A stretch of 14,026 nt of DNA, from positions 1-14,026 of the forward strand of contig JAKLEK010000016.1 of NCBI GenBank assembly GCA_022703115.1. Reading direction: 5' to 3'. Under the pieces are notes generated by a model, which saw only the letters and a program-made list of their open reading frames with translations, did not search any database and had not been told where the DNA came from. Numbering within the stretch: the stretch's first letter is position 1; each line of letters opens with the position of its first letter. Below, piece by piece: positions 1 through 8,036 of the stretch. Made by a program: the position numbers and the translations under genes. The stretch comes from Elusimicrobiota bacterium. GTDB lineage: Bacteria; Elusimicrobiota; Elusimicrobia; Elusimicrobiales; UBA9959.

Positions 1-2756
1 CTTCCAGGGAGTGGCTGCCTTTCGCGGCCGCAGCGCTGGAAAAGGCCTACGAGCGGGTCTCCGGCGACCTCAACCCCGCCATGAACAAGCGCATCCCGTT
101 CTTCCTCTACGCCTCCATCAACGACATGCAGCAGAGCAACGTCGCCGACGCGGGGGACGGCATAGGCGGTCTGACCGAGCCGTTCAAGGACCGGTTCATG
201 GTCTGGTCTGACGGCTCCAAAGCATGGCTGGAGAACGTGATAACGCACGAATTCGCTCACGAGGCGCAGTTCAGCGTCCTGATAGACGGTTTCTGGAAAT
301 CGGCCCGCATCCTCAAGACCTTCGTCTACCCGCTCTGGATGATGGAGGGAATAGCGGAATACGAGACCGGGAGCATGGACCTTTCGCTGGAGACCATGTA
401 CGTGCGAGACGCGGCGCTCTCCCCCGGCGGACTGATACCGCTGGTGAAGCTGAGCCAGTTCTCGCATCTCAAGCCTCATCAGATCACTCTCGCCTATAAG
501 ACCGGCGGCCAGGCCATCAGGTTCCTGGCCGGTCAGTACGGGAAGGACAAACCGGCCAGGATGCTGGAGCTGTTCAGGAGCCGCTACGACGCCTCGTCCG
601 TGCTTATGCCGCTGATCGGCCTGGACCTGGCGGCTTTCGACAGGAAGTTCAGGGAGTACGCCGAACTCAAGTACCTGGCCCAGGTCAGGGACGAAGGCCT
701 TAACGAGCCGGAGCGTTACGGCGACCGGCTGACTTCCGAGGCGGAGGATATACCGGAGTTCAACACCAGCCCGGTCCTTTCCCCGGACGGCGGCCGGCTC
801 GCCTATCTCTCCACGGCGCAGGGGCACCCGCCGGTCCTCTTCATAAAGGACCTGGCGAAAGGCTTGTCCCGGAAGATCGTTATCCCGCGGGAGGGAGGAG
901 GCGCCGAGAACGTCCCCTACGGCAGGTTCTCCAGGCCTCTTAAGAGCCTTTCCTGGTCTCCGGACGGCAAATATCTGGCTTTCTCCGGCCAGAAGAACCA
1001 CCGCGAATATATCTTCCTATACGAGCCTTCCGGCGGCCGGTTCACCCGCCTGGCGTTCCCGGACCTCGCCGAGGTGCGCCAGCCGGTGTTCTCCCCGGAT
1101 TCCTCGCGGATCATGTTCGTGGGCATGCGCGGAGGGTTCAACGACATCTACGAGGCCGATCTGTCCGCGGCGTTGAAGACGGGCTCGGCCGGCCTGGACT
1201 CTCTGCGCCGCCTGACCGAAGGCACGGAGGACGAGTCCTCCCCGGCTTACCTGCCGGACGGTTCCGGGGCCGTATACTCCTGCGAGAGGGACTACTCCGC
1301 GGGTCCCAGGCGCGAGCTCTGCCGCGCCGTTTTCGGCGGAGCGCCGGAAACCTTGGCTCGTCTCCCAGGGGGGGACGTGTACGATCCGGTCCCGTCTCCG
1401 GACGGCCGCGGTATCGTTTTCGTCTCCGACGTATCCGGCACGTACGAACTCTACGAGCTGGATACGGCCTCGTCTTCCGTCTCGCGGCTGACGCGCGTGA
1501 TAGGAGGCAATTTCACTCCGTCGTACTCGCGCGGCGGGGACCGCATGATCTTTTCTTCTTTCCGCCGCGGCAGCATGAACGTCTATCGCGGCGCGCCGGA
1601 GAATTTTACGGTCGGGAGCCCGGTCCCGGCATTGCCGGTCGAAGGGACGCAGGTCCGGTCCGGTTCCGGGCCGGCCGCTCAGCCGGAAGCCGGGCGCGCT
1701 GCGGCGCCGGACGGGGCTGCCCCGGCGGAGCCTGCCGGGAAGTTCAGGCCGTACAGGTTCAAGGCTTCCACGGACCTGTTCTTCCCCGTGCTCATGTTCT
1801 CCTCTCCCGGCGGACTTTTCCTGACCGCGTACTGGCAGGGTTCGGATATGCTCGGCGACCACAACGCCGCCGGACTGGTGAACTATAATTCCGCCGGCGA
1901 TTACCTTAATTATCAGATGAACTACAGCTACGCCAGGCACCGGATGCCGCTGCTGCTGCAGGCCTCAGGCGTCACGTTCAAGGACGCCGTCAGCGAACAT
2001 GACCTCGAGTTCGACAGGCAGGACTGGCGTTTCGCCGCCGGTACGGCCTATCCTTTCGACAGGTACAACCGTCTGGAGGTCTTCGCGATAAGAAGGGACG
2101 TCACCGACAAATTCGAAGCGGACGGCAGGGCCGATCACGCCCGCACCAGGGCCGGCAGGGTCGCCTACGTCCGGGACACCGTCAGCGGGCTCTATCTGAC
2201 GGCCGTGAGGGGGTCCAGAACGGAGCTGTCCTATACCAGCGCCGGCACTTTCTCCGGGGGGAGCGAGGTCTACGGCGCGGGGATTTTTCAGCGCCTTCAG
2301 TACTTCCCGCTTTCCAAACGCAGCGCGTTCGTGGACAGGTTCCTGGCGGGGAGCAGCGCCGGTCCGGGCAGGAGAAGTTTCGATTTCGGCGGCCTGGGCG
2401 GAGTGCGGGGGTTCTCCTCCTCTTCCAGGTGGTCCGGCTCGAAGCTGCTCATGAACAATTTCGAGTTCCGCACCCCGATAGTCAGGGACATGAACTATTA
2501 TATGTGGTTCATGTTCCCAGACTTCTACTTCAAGGCGGTCTACGCCAAGGCGTTCTTCGATTCCGCTTTCGGGTGGGACCGGGGGGCGGAACTGCGCGGT
2601 TTCAGCGGAGCGGATATAAGGAGCTCGGCCGGAGTGGGGATAAACGTGCACACCTTCATCCTCCAGGCCTTCCAATTCGTCCTCAGTTTCGACTACGCGG
2701 TGCGCACCTACGACGGCGGCCGCATCTTCTACTTCTACCTCGGCCCCCTGTTCTGA
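1..2756 (+). CDS. Gluzincin-like protease / TolB-PD40 propeller / outer-membrane barrel fusion protein (5' partial)
   Basis: The reading frame is open from base 3, so the true N terminus, presumably with a signal peptide, lies outside the window; the ATG at 81 is only an internal Met, used here for numbering. Three parts are visible. First is a metalloprotease domain with HEFAH (residues 56-60, bases 246-260) followed by MEGIAEY (residues 88-94), the pattern of peptidase MA gluzincins, where two His and a downstream Glu bind zinc. Second, about residues 225-510, are six PD40-type beta-propeller blades with SPDG-like signatures near bases 780, 957, 1092, 1250, 1395 and 1527. Third, after a Pro/Ala-rich linker (about 515-555), comes a barrel region carrying FGGLGGVRGF (about 2383-2415), the Omp85/BamA-type motif, and ending in Phe as outer-membrane proteins do. 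It probably sits in the outer membrane with protease and propeller in the periplasm. Substrate unknown. The domain calls are firm; the cellular role is inferred. Confidence 0.88.
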   Translation, partial: SREWLPFAAAALEKAYERVSGDLNPAMNKRIPFFLYASINDMQQSNVADAGDGIGGLTEPFKDRFMVWSDGSKAWLENVITHEFAHEAQFSVLIDGFWKSARILKTFVYPLWMMEGIAEYETGSMDLSLETMYVRDAALSPGGLIPLVKLSQFSHLKPHQITLAYKTGGQAIRFLAGQYGKDKPARMLELFRSRYDASSVLMPLIGLDLAAFDRKFREYAELKYLAQVRDEGLNEPERYGDRLTSEAEDIPEFNTSPVLSPDGGRLAYLSTAQGHPPVLFIKDLAKGLSRKIVIPREGGGAENVPYGRFSRPLKSLSWSPDGKYLAFSGQKNHREYIFLYEPSGGRFTRLAFPDLAEVRQPVFSPDSSRIMFVGMRGGFNDIYEADLSAALKTGSAGLDSLRRLTEGTEDESSPAYLPDGSGAVYSCERDYSAGPRRELCRAVFGGAPETLARLPGGDVYDPVPSPDGRGIVFVSDVSGTYELYELDTASSSVSRLTRVIGGNFTPSYSRGGDRMIFSSFRRGSMNVYRGAPENFTVGSPVPALPVEGTQVRSGSGPAAQPEAGRAAAPDGAAPAEPAGKFRPYRFKASTDLFFPVLMFSSPGGLFLTAYWQGSDMLGDHNAAGLVNYNSAGDYLNYQMNYSYARHRMPLLLQASGVTFKDAVSEHDLEFDRQDWRFAAGTAYPFDRYNRLEVFAIRRDVTDKFEADGRADHARTRAGRVAYVRDTVSGLYLTAVRGSRTELSYTSAGTFSGGSEVYGAGIFQRLQYFPLSKRSAFVDRFLAGSSAGPGRRSFDFGGLGGVRGFSSSSRWSGSKLLMNNFEFRTPIVRDMNYYMWFMFPDFYFKAVYAKAFFDSAFGWDRGAELRGFSGADIRSSAGVGINVHTFILQAFQFVLSFDYAVRTYDGGRIFYFYLGPLF

Positions 2757-2765
2757 CCGGAATCC

Positions 2766-2801
2766 CCCGGCCCCGACAGCCTCCGCGGGGCGTCGGCCGG
2801 G
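2766..2801. other. GC-rich inverted repeat after the barrel gene
   Basis: The left arm CCCGGCCCCGAC (2766-2777) pairs with GTCGGCCGGG (2792-2801) apart from a 2-nt bulge, around a 14-nt loop. It begins 10 bp after the stop codon, where a transcript end is expected. The following tract is seven A residues (2805-2811) rather than T, so it is not a canonical intrinsic terminator on the plus strand. It may stabilise the 3' end, and the A tract may instead act as an upstream element for the glnS promoter. Confidence 0.5.
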
Positions 2802-2837
2802 TGGAAAAAAAGCACGTCGGCCGCGGGGGCAAATTGT

Positions 2838-2843
2838 TATAAT
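2838..2843 (+). promoter_or_regulatory. Perfect TATAAT -10 box for glnS
   Basis: TATAAT lies 6 bp before the ATG at 2850. With usual sigma70 spacing, transcription would begin at or within a base or two of the A of the start codon, so the mRNA would have essentially no leader. No Shine-Dalgarno sequence precedes the ATG. No good -35 box is visible at the expected position near 2815-2820; the A7 tract at 2805-2811 could substitute as an UP-like element. Confidence 0.55.
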
Positions 2844-2849
2844 TTTCCT

Positions 2850-4535
2850 ATGGAAACCACTTCTAAGACCAATTTCATACGCGAGATTATAGACGCGGAT
2901 ATAGCCGCCGGTAAGTTCGGCGGCCGGGTCCATACCCGTTTCCCGCCCGAACCGAACGGCTATCTACACATAGGCCACGCCACATCCATCTGCCTCAACT
3001 CCGGCATCGCCCGGGATTACGGCGGCAAGTTCAACCTGCGCTTCGACGACACCAATCCCTCCAAGGAGGAACAGGAGTACGTCGACTCCATAATCGAGGA
3101 CGTCAAATGGCTGGGCGGCGACTTCGGGGACCGGCTCTTCTACGCCTCGGATTACTTCCAGCAGATGTACGACTGGGCCGTGGAACTTATAAAGAAAGGA
3201 AAGGCTTACGTCTGCGACCTGTCCCCGGAGGAAGTGCGCCGGACCCGCGGCGCGCCGGCCGAACCGGGCAGCGAAAGCCCCTGGCGCGGCCGCTCCCCGG
3301 AGGAGAACCTCGGTCTTTTCGAGCGCATGCGCAAAGGGGAGTTCCCGGACGGGGCCAGGACCCTCCGGGCGAAAATAGACATGGCGCATCCCAACCTGAA
3401 CATGCGCGACCCGGTCATGTACCGGATCCTTCACGCCGAACACCACCGGCAGGGCCGGGCCTGGTGCATATACCCCATGTACGACTGGGCGCACGGGCTG
3501 GAAGACTCCATAGAGGGGATAACCCATTCCATCTGCACTCTTGAATTCGAGGACCATCGCCCCCTTTACGACTGGTTCCTGGACCAGCTGGGGATATACC
3601 ATCCGCGCCAGATCGAGTTCGCCAGGCGGACCCTGAGCAATGTCGTGACCAGCAAGCGCAAACTTCTGCAGCTGGTGAAGGAAAGGCACGTTAACGGCTG
3701 GGACGACCCGCGGATGCCGACCGTCTCCGGCATCCGCCGCCGCGGTTATACGGCGTCCGCTATCCGCGCTTTCTGCGAAGAGGTCGGCATAACCAAGGTT
3801 CCCGGGATATCCGACATATGGGTGCTGGAGAACGCGATAAGGAACGAACTGAACCTTTCGGCGCCGCGCGCGATGGCCGCGCTCAGGCCGCTGAAGGTCG
3901 TGCTGGTCAATTATCCTCAGGATAAGACCGAGGAAATGGAAGCGGTGAACAATCCGGAAGCGCCCGAGGCGGGGAAGCGGAAGGTGCCGTTCTGCCGGGA
4001 ACTGTACATCGAAAGGGACGATTTCATGGAAGTCCCTTCCAAGAAATTCTTCCGGATGTCGCCCGGACAGGAAGTCCGTCTGCGCTACGCTTATATCGTG
4101 AAGTGCGAGAAGGCGGTCAAGGACGCGGCCGGGAACATTACCGAGGTCCACTGTTCGTACGATCCGGCTACGCGCGGGGGCGACGCGCCGGACGGCCGCA
4201 AGATCAAGGGGACCATTCACTGGGTCTCGGCCAGGCACTCCTTTCCCGCCAGGGTCCGGCTGTACGACGCGCTTTTTACCGAACGCGACCCGGAGGACGT
4301 GGAAGAGGGCCGCGATTTCAAGGAGAGCCTGAATCCCGCCTCGCTGGAAGAGCTTACCGCTTACTGCGAACCGTTCCTCCGGGACGCGCCGCCGGGTTCC
4401 CGTTTCCAGTTCGAGCGTCTGGGGTATTTCTTCTCGGACCCGAAGGACTCCGCTCCCGGCGCGCCGGTCTTCAACCGCACGGCCACTCTCCGCGATACCT
4501 GGGGCAAGCTTGAAAAGAAGGGCGCCGGGGCTTGA
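2850..4535 (+). CDS. glnS: Glutaminyl-tRNA synthetase
   Basis: Class I aminoacyl-tRNA synthetase of 561 aa (E. coli GlnRS is 554) that charges tRNA-Gln directly with glutamine using ATP, in the cytoplasm. The catalytic domain starts almost at the N terminus with FPPEPNGYLHIGH (residues 31-43), containing the HIGH signature. The second class I signature is VTSKRK (residues 266-271), where most GlnRS proteins have MSKRK, so the first position is T. The C-terminal anticodon-binding barrels end with the typical FNRTATLRDTW. These features separate it from GluRS. Because the gene is present, this organism need not rely only on the GatCAB amidotransferase route for Gln-tRNA-Gln. The start at 2850 is supported by the conserved N terminus and by the -10 box directly upstream. 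A response-regulator gene begins 6 bp after the stop, so the two are probably co-transcribed. Confidence 0.97.
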   Translation: METTSKTNFIREIIDADIAAGKFGGRVHTRFPPEPNGYLHIGHATSICLNSGIARDYGGKFNLRFDDTNPSKEEQEYVDSIIEDVKWLGGDFGDRLFYASDYFQQMYDWAVELIKKGKAYVCDLSPEEVRRTRGAPAEPGSESPWRGRSPEENLGLFERMRKGEFPDGARTLRAKIDMAHPNLNMRDPVMYRILHAEHHRQGRAWCIYPMYDWAHGLEDSIEGITHSICTLEFEDHRPLYDWFLDQLGIYHPRQIEFARRTLSNVVTSKRKLLQLVKERHVNGWDDPRMPTVSGIRRRGYTASAIRAFCEEVGITKVPGISDIWVLENAIRNELNLSAPRAMAALRPLKVVLVNYPQDKTEEMEAVNNPEAPEAGKRKVPFCRELYIERDDFMEVPSKKFFRMSPGQEVRLRYAYIVKCEKAVKDAAGNITEVHCSYDPATRGGDAPDGRKIKGTIHWVSARHSFPARVRLYDALFTERDPEDVEEGRDFKESLNPASLEELTAYCEPFLRDAPPGSRFQFERLGYFFSDPKDSAPGAPVFNRTATLRDTWGKLEKKGAGA

Positions 4536-4541
4536 ACCTTT

Positions 4542-5279
4542 ATGGCCTCAAAGACCATCCTGGCGGTGGACGACGACGAGGAAGTCCGCCGGTTCTACGG
4601 GAGGATGTTCTCCGGCGCCGCCGCCATGAACGTGGCCCTGGCCTCCAGCGGGGCCGAAGCGCTGGAATTCGTTTCCAGCGCCCCGTGCGACTGCGTGATC
4701 CTGGACCTGGCCATGCCCGGCATGAGCGGCTTCGAAGTTCTGGAAAAGATCCGTTCCAGGCCGGAGCTGGGCGCCCTTCCCGTGGTGGTCGTGACCGCCA
4801 GCCGGGAGGACCGGGACGGCGTGCGGGCCCTTTCAATGGGGGCGGACGATTACATAAACAAACCCTTCAGCGCCGCCGTTTTCGAGGCCAAGATGCTCCG
4901 GCTCCTGGAGCGCAGGGCGGACCCTGCCCCGGCCCGCGACGCCGGCCGCGGCGCGGGGATATTGGAAGCCGGGCCGGTCAGGATGGACCTACGGGACCGC
5001 AGGGCCTGGGTCTCCGGAGCGGAAGTAAGCCTGACCGACAAGGAGTTCGACCTTCTCTGCTGCGTCTTCAGGAGGGCTCCCGGCCTAGTGCGCTGGGATG
5101 TCATACACCGCGAGGTATGGTCCTGCTGCCGGCCCGGAGAGATCCAGGCCAAACAATCGGACGCGCTGCAGGTGACCCTGTCCCGGCTAAAACGCAAACT
5201 GGGGCCGGACGTGTCCGCGATGCTTATGGTGCAGAAAGGCCTTGGTCTCCGCTTCGAATTGCGTTCCCTGCTTCCCTAA
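4542..5279 (+). CDS. OmpR/PhoB-family response regulator (receiver + winged helix)
   Basis: A 245-aa DNA-binding response regulator. The N-terminal receiver (about residues 5-120) has the acidic cluster D10-D12, phospho-acceptor D55 in LDLAMPGMSG, T85 and K107 in NKPF, so all residues needed for phosphotransfer and switching are present. The C-terminal part (about 142-245) is an OmpR-type winged helix: LTDKEFDLL, the recognition-helix region LQVTLSRLKRKLG, and a final wing with GLGLRFEL. The DNA-binding domain is somewhat divergent, with two CC pairs and a longer loop before the recognition helix. It follows glnS by 6 bp with no clear Shine-Dalgarno and probably depends on read-through from it. 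A kinase gene with its own promoter lies 103 bp downstream; that kinase is the obvious candidate partner, but this is inferred from position only. Confidence 0.93.
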   Translation: MASKTILAVDDDEEVRRFYGRMFSGAAAMNVALASSGAEALEFVSSAPCDCVILDLAMPGMSGFEVLEKIRSRPELGALPVVVVTASREDRDGVRALSMGADDYINKPFSAAVFEAKMLRLLERRADPAPARDAGRGAGILEAGPVRMDLRDRRAWVSGAEVSLTDKEFDLLCCVFRRAPGLVRWDVIHREVWSCCRPGEIQAKQSDALQVTLSRLKRKLGPDVSAMLMVQKGLGLRFELRSLLP

Positions 5280-5318
5280 ACCTTTTATAACGCCGTCCGT
5301 GCCCATGTCCGTTCCCGC

Positions 5319-5347
5319 TTGAAATTGCCGGGTACGTCTGGTACACT
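5319..5347 (+). promoter_or_regulatory. Sigma70-type promoter for the hybrid kinase operon
   Basis: TTGAAA (5319-5324), a 17-bp spacer, then TACACT (5342-5347). Both boxes are close to consensus with ideal spacing. Transcription would start near 5354, giving a leader of about 29 nt before the ATG at 5383. This is the best-formed promoter in the window and separates the kinase and second regulator from the glnS-regulator unit. Confidence 0.65.
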
Positions 5348-5372
5348 CTATCTGACGCGTCCTGCGCGGCCC

Positions 5373-5381
5373 GGGGGGGGG
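5373..5381 (+). repeat. G9 homopolymer directly before the kinase start codon
   Basis: Nine consecutive G residues end one base before the ATG at 5383 and occupy the ribosome-binding region; no ordinary AGGAGG is present. The tract is in the mRNA leader, so slippage would change spacing and composition of the binding site but not the reading frame. It is also a place where sequencing length errors are common. Confidence 0.8.
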
Positions 5382-5382
5382 T

Positions 5383-7353
5383 ATGAACGGAACAGGCGAC
5401 ATTCTGGTCGTAGAGGACCTGCGCGAAAGTCTCGCGATGATGGCGGCTATGCTTCGCTCCCAGGGCTATGAAGTGCGCCCGGCGTCCGGAGGCGAGGAGG
5501 CCCTTAAGGCCGTATCGGAAAGGGTCCCGGAGCTGATCCTGCTGGACGTCGTCATGCCCGGCATGAACGGGTTCGAGCTCCTGAACCGCCTGAAGTCTAT
5601 GCCGGAGTGCAGTTCGGTCCCTGTGATCTTCTTAAGCGCCTTATCCGGGCCGGACGAGCGCGTGGAGGGACTGAAGCTTGGGGCCGTAGACTTCATCTCC
5701 AAACCGTTCGAAAGGGACGAACTGCTGGCCAAGGTCCGCACCCATATAGAGCGGTATCAGCTCCGCGCCGCGCTGGAGCGGCGCACCCGGGAGCTGTCCC
5801 GCGAGCGGGACCTGCTCGCGGCGAGCGAACTCAAGTACCGCACCCTGATAGAAGCTTCCTTCGACGCCATCCTTCTGGTGGACAGGGCCTTTAACGTGCA
5901 GTACGCCAATCCGGCCGCGCTCGGATACCTGCGCAAAAAGGCGTCCGAAGTGATAGGCCGTCCGCTGGCGTCCCTCTTTCCGCCGCAGGTCTCGCAACGG
6001 CAGCGGCAGGGCCTGGACGCGGCCTTCTCCGGCGGAAGGCCGCAGTTCGTGGAGTGCAGGCTCGGTTCCGGCAGGGAGATCAATTATCAGGAGACCCACC
6101 TGGTGCCGATAGGGTCCCCCTCCGGCGCGGTGGAATCGGTCCTGGTAATACTGCGCGATACTACCGAGCGCAGGAGGCTGCTGGAAAAATTCGTACAGGC
6201 TCAGAAAATGGACTCGGTCGGCCGTCTGGCCAGCGGAGTGGTCCATGATTTCAACAATATACTCCTGGTCATCCACGGCTACGCGGAGTTCCTTCAGGGC
6301 CGTCTGCCGCGCCATGACCCGGGGCAGAAGGAGGTCTCCGGGATACTCAGCACCGTGGAGCACGCGGCGGCGCTCACGCGCCAGCTTTCCGCGTTCAGCC
6401 GCGGCCAGGTCCTCTCCCGCCGGGTCGTGGACCTGAACTCCGTGATGCTGGAGACGGAAGTCATGCTGCGCCGGCTGATGGGCGACCAGATACGCATAGT
6501 GATACGCCCGTCGCCGGTCCCCTGCCCGGTCAAGGTGGACCCGGTACAGATCGAACAGGTCATAATGAACATGGCCGTAAACGCGCGCGACGCCATGCCG
6601 GAAGGGGGGACGCTTTCCATGGAGGCAGGCGTAGCCCCGGCCGGGCGGAGCGGCTTCCGTCCGGACGCGCCGAATGGCCGCATAGCCTGCATAAAGATAA
6701 GTGATACCGGCCAGGGCATGACCGAGGAAGTGAAGAGCAGGATCTTCGAACCTTTCTTCACCACCAAGGAGAGGGGGAAAGGGGCCGGCCTGGGATTGTC
6801 CATCGCCTACGGGATAGTGACGCAGAGCGGCGGGGAGATAGAGGTGGAGAGCTCTCCCGGCGCAGGGGCGGTCTTCCGTGTCTGCTTCCCCTGCGAGGAA
6901 GGGGCCGTCGCCGTCCGGGGCGAGGAGGAGAGCCCGGCGCAGCGGTCCGGGGGAAGGGAGACCATTTTGGTCGTGGACGATAACGCGCAGGCCCTGGACC
7001 TGACGGCGCGCTATCTCAGGGAGCAGGGGTACGAGGTCCTGACGGCCGGCGGCGGCCGGGAGGCGCTGGACCTGCTTAAAGCGCGCGGCCGGCCGGTGGA
7101 CCTGCTGCTGACGGACGTGGTCATGACGGAGATGAACGGGCAGAAACTGGCCGCCGAGGCGGAGAAAAGGAAACTGACGGCGAGAACCCTCTTCATGTCC
7201 GGCTACACCGACGCCAGGATCACCCGCCGCAGCGTGCTGAAACCCGGACTATCCCTGATCAATAAACCGTTCAGCCACGCCGCCCTGCAGAGGAAGATCC
7301 GCGAGGTGCTCGACGGACCCGCCGGCGGTCCCGGGCAGCGGACCAAATTATGA
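5383..7353 (+). CDS. Soluble hybrid histidine kinase, REC-PAS-HisKA-HATPase-REC
   Basis: A 656-aa sensor kinase with no transmembrane segment, hence cytosolic. Domain order: receiver 1 (about 5-120, acceptor D55 in LLDVVMPGMNG, K in SKPF); a helical linker; PAS domain (about 145-265); HisKA with phospho-acceptor H288 in GVVHDFNNIL; HATPase with N-box N400 in NMAVNARDAM, G1 box DTGQG (441-445) and a Gly-rich lid starting at G467; receiver 2 (about 525-645, acceptor D578 in LTDVVMTEMNG, K628 in NKPF). All catalytic residues are intact, so autophosphorylation and transfer to its own C-terminal receiver are expected. No HPt domain occurs in the protein or its neighbours. The signal sensed by the PAS domain cannot be told from sequence. 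Its stop overlaps the start of the next regulator (ATGA), so the two are translationally coupled. The domain order resembles CckA-like soluble kinases, but orthology is not claimed. Confidence 0.95.
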   Translation: MNGTGDILVVEDLRESLAMMAAMLRSQGYEVRPASGGEEALKAVSERVPELILLDVVMPGMNGFELLNRLKSMPECSSVPVIFLSALSGPDERVEGLKLGAVDFISKPFERDELLAKVRTHIERYQLRAALERRTRELSRERDLLAASELKYRTLIEASFDAILLVDRAFNVQYANPAALGYLRKKASEVIGRPLASLFPPQVSQRQRQGLDAAFSGGRPQFVECRLGSGREINYQETHLVPIGSPSGAVESVLVILRDTTERRRLLEKFVQAQKMDSVGRLASGVVHDFNNILLVIHGYAEFLQGRLPRHDPGQKEVSGILSTVEHAAALTRQLSAFSRGQVLSRRVVDLNSVMLETEVMLRRLMGDQIRIVIRPSPVPCPVKVDPVQIEQVIMNMAVNARDAMPEGGTLSMEAGVAPAGRSGFRPDAPNGRIACIKISDTGQGMTEEVKSRIFEPFFTTKERGKGAGLGLSIAYGIVTQSGGEIEVESSPGAGAVFRVCFPCEEGAVAVRGEEESPAQRSGGRETILVVDDNAQALDLTARYLREQGYEVLTAGGGREALDLLKARGRPVDLLLTDVVMTEMNGQKLAAEAEKRKLTARTLFMSGYTDARITRRSVLKPGLSLINKPFSHAALQRKIREVLDGPAGGPGQRTKL

Positions 7354-8036
7354 AGAAGATACTGCTGGTGGACGACGACAGGGAAGCGCTGGACCTTATG
7401 CGGCGCTACCTGGAAGGCCGGGGTTTCCGCGTCGTCTTCACCGATAACGGGTCCGAGGCCCTTCTGCTGGCGCGCGAATCCAGGCCGGACCTGGTGGTGG
7501 CGGACGCCGTGCTGCCCGGACTTGACGGGCTGGAGCTCTGCAAAGCGCTGAAATGCGGGTCCGATACGGCCGCCGTGCCGGTGATCATCATCTCCGGCCG
7601 CAGGATCGGCGACGAGGATATAGTGGCCGGCTACGAGAAAGGAGCCGACGACTATCTGGTCAAGCCTTTCTCCTTCCAGGTCCTGGCGGCCAAGATCGGC
7701 GTCGTGCTGAGACGCTACGACACTTTCCACGGGGTAGAGGGCAGGATCGAACGGCTAGGCATGGTCGTGGACCCGTCAGACAGGACGGTGACCGTGGGGG
7801 ACGCGTCGGTGTCCCTTACCCGGAAGGAATTCGACCTGCTTACCGCTCTTATGCAAGCGCGGGGGCGTCTCTTGAGCGTGTCCTGCCTGCTGGAAACGGT
7901 GTGGGGGTACGACCCGGCCGGCTACAACGATCCCCATACCGTAAGGGTGCATGTGGCCTCTCTTCGCAGGAAATTAGGCCTGGAGATAGGGGCGCACATC
8001 GTCAGCGTGCTGGGCCACGGGTATAAGTTCGAATAG
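7350..8036 (+). CDS. OmpR/PhoB-family response regulator coupled to the hybrid kinase
   Basis: A 228-aa regulator whose ATG overlaps the kinase stop codon by 4 bases (ATGA), the arrangement expected for translational coupling and a cognate pair. The receiver has D8-D10, phospho-acceptor D52 in ADAVLPGLDG, S82 at the usual Thr/Ser switch position and K105 in VKPF. The winged-helix domain (about 132-228) is canonical: LTRKEFDLL, VRVHVASLRRKLG as recognition-helix region, and the terminal wing ending GHGYKFE. It is more typical than the regulator at 4542, which suggests the two bind different sites. Targets are unknown. Its last 63 bases overlap, tail to tail, the open frame of the minus-strand transglutaminase-like gene. 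Confidence 0.95.
   Translation: MKKILLVDDDREALDLMRRYLEGRGFRVVFTDNGSEALLLARESRPDLVVADAVLPGLDGLELCKALKCGSDTAAVPVIIISGRRIGDEDIVAGYEKGADDYLVKPFSFQVLAAKIGVVLRRYDTFHGVEGRIERLGMVVDPSDRTVTVGDASVSLTRKEFDLLTALMQARGRLLSVSCLLETVWGYDPAGYNDPHTVRVHVASLRRKLGLEIGAHIVSVLGHGYKFE

Noticed and set aside
2766..2811. Intrinsic terminator after the barrel gene
   Set aside because: The hairpin is followed by an A tract, not a T tract, on the plus strand; kept only as an inverted repeat.
1017..2933. Two long minus-strand frames (1017-1940 and 1965-2933) antisense to the barrel protein
   Set aside because: Arg-rich, no motif, no promoter or ribosome-binding site; explained by high GC codon structure.
2964..4238. A 424-aa minus-strand open frame inside glnS
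   Set aside because: Antisense shadow with no domain signature; glnS is unambiguous.
4532..5290. A 252-aa plus-strand frame overlapping the first response regulator completely
   Set aside because: Arg/Gly/Pro-rich composition typical of an out-of-frame shadow in GC-rich DNA; the other frame has a complete receiver and winged helix.
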